Part shown: piece after piece, positions 5,704 through 6,270 of the stretch
Layout of the letters: each line of letters begins with the position of its first letter
Position numbering within the stretch: position 1 is the stretch's first letter
Source of the DNA: JBHGBB01 sp041946755
GTDB taxonomy: Bacteria > UBP4 > UBA4092 > JAOAEQ01
DNA length: 6,270 nucleotides
Direction of reading: 5' to 3'
Assembly: GCA_041946755.1 (NCBI GenBank)
Contig: JBHGBB010000213.1
Location: 1-6,270 of the forward strand
Program-made: the position numbers and the translations under genes
Notes under the pieces: generated by a model
Told to the model about the DNA's origin: nothing
What the model saw: the letters and a program-made list of their open reading frames with translations, nothing else
Database searches by the model: none

Positions 5704-6270
5704 AATCGAGTTCTTCGTCATTTTTATTGGTATCAGATGGTTCATGTGTTGGTTCTCCCGATTCAACAACAGCTGGTTGCGGTGGTTTTGATACTTTAAC
5801 CATCGAAGGCCGGATAACCTTATCATTATGCATATATCCTTTTTGGATTTCTTCAACCACCGTATCTTCAGGATACTCAGCAGTTTGCACCGTCATCATA
5901 GCTTCATGGAAATGGGGATCGAACGGTTTACCAACACAATCGATTACGGTAACCTGATATTTAGCTAGAATAGCAATAAACTGTTTATGGACTAATTGCA
6001 TTCCTTCAGCAAACGCCACATGTTCGTTGGGAATAGAAGTTAACATCGAAGCCAGCGCGCGGTCGAAGTTATCGATTACCGGTAGCAACTCGGTGATAAC
6101 CTCTTCCTGGGCTAAATCGCGCCATTCACCTTTTTCTTTGGTAATCCGTTTCCGGTAATTATCGAAATCAGCACTTGCCCGCAGCCATTTATCTTTCAGA
6201 GTTTCAATCTCTTTTACTTTATCGGCTAGTTGCGATTCTAACTCCGCGATTTTCTTTTCATCTTGTTCAG
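5702..6270 (-). CDS. grpE: GrpE nucleotide exchange factor, 5' end cut by the window edge
   Basis: GrpE is the cytoplasmic exchange factor that makes DnaK release ADP, which allows ATP binding and client release. The reading frame stays open to the window edge, giving 188 complete codons before a TAG stop; the start codon and N-terminus lie outside. The first ~30 visible residues are a charged heptad-like helix (AELESQLADKVKEIETLKDK), matching the long dimerising coiled coil of GrpE. Then come family hallmarks: RASADFDNYRKRITKE at visible residues 30-45, ELLPVIDNFDRAL from residue 60, GKPFDPHFHEAM in the C-terminal beta domain, and GYMHNDKVIRPSMVKV near the end. The last ~27 residues are a hydrophilic, acidic tail after the beta domain. 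A start at the TTG (6086-6088) would remove the coiled coil and is not credible. It sits directly ahead of dnaK, as in many bacteria. Identity is secure; only the missing N-terminus is unknown. Confidence 0.96.
   Translation of the reverse strand, partial: EQDEKKIAELESQLADKVKEIETLKDKWLRASADFDNYRKRITKEKGEWRDLAQEEVITELLPVIDNFDRALASMLTSIPNEHVAFAEGMQLVHKQFIAILAKYQVTVIDCVGKPFDPHFHEAMMTVQTAEYPEDTVVEEIQKGYMHNDKVIRPSMVKVSKPPQPAVVESGEPTHEPSDTNKNDEELD

Noticed and set aside
5687..6270. Search for CIRCE or a heat-shock promoter for the operon
   Set aside because: The window ends inside grpE, so its upstream region is not visible; nothing resembling the CIRCE inverted repeat was seen within the coding sequence or the grpE-dnaK gap.

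Overview
The window is bacterial DNA with a G+C content that looks to be in the low 40s by eye (not counted). It holds four genes, all on the minus strand, so transcription runs from position 6270 towards position 1. In reading order they are grpE (5' end outside the window), dnaK, dnaJ and a 780-residue major facilitator superfamily (MFS) membrane protein with a HEAT-repeat tail. Gaps between genes are 15, 59 and 55 bases, which fits one operon. About 139 bases follow the last stop codon and hold no gene.

The first three genes encode the Hsp70 machine. DnaJ (Hsp40) delivers unfolded clients and stimulates ATP hydrolysis, DnaK (Hsp70) binds and releases the client, and GrpE exchanges ADP for ATP. 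All three look intact and canonical where visible. DnaK has the roughly 22-residue insert in its ATPase domain that is typical of diderm ('Gram-negative type') Hsp70s. With the AGGAGG ribosome binding site before dnaK, this suggests a diderm bacterium. I cannot name the phylum; an uncultured lineage is possible. The usual heat-shock control elements (hrcA, CIRCE, sigma-32 promoter) would lie upstream of grpE, beyond the window edge.

The unusual part is the last gene. It joins a twelve-helix MFS transporter to about six HEAT (PBS-lyase-type) repeats and a further 140-residue helical region that I do not recognise. Its position directly behind dnaJ suggests co-transcription with the chaperones, but nothing in the sequence shows its substrate or a functional link.

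Non-coding structure is modest but real. The dnaK-dnaJ gap has an exact 11-base direct repeat with a 22-base period, overlapping an 8-base-arm dyad. A small dyad abuts the MFS start codon. A perfect palindrome with 14-base arms lies at 4-34. dnaJ and the MFS gene have no visible Shine-Dalgarno sequence, whereas dnaK has a strong one. I found no tRNA, rRNA, CRISPR array, insertion sequence or recognisable riboswitch.
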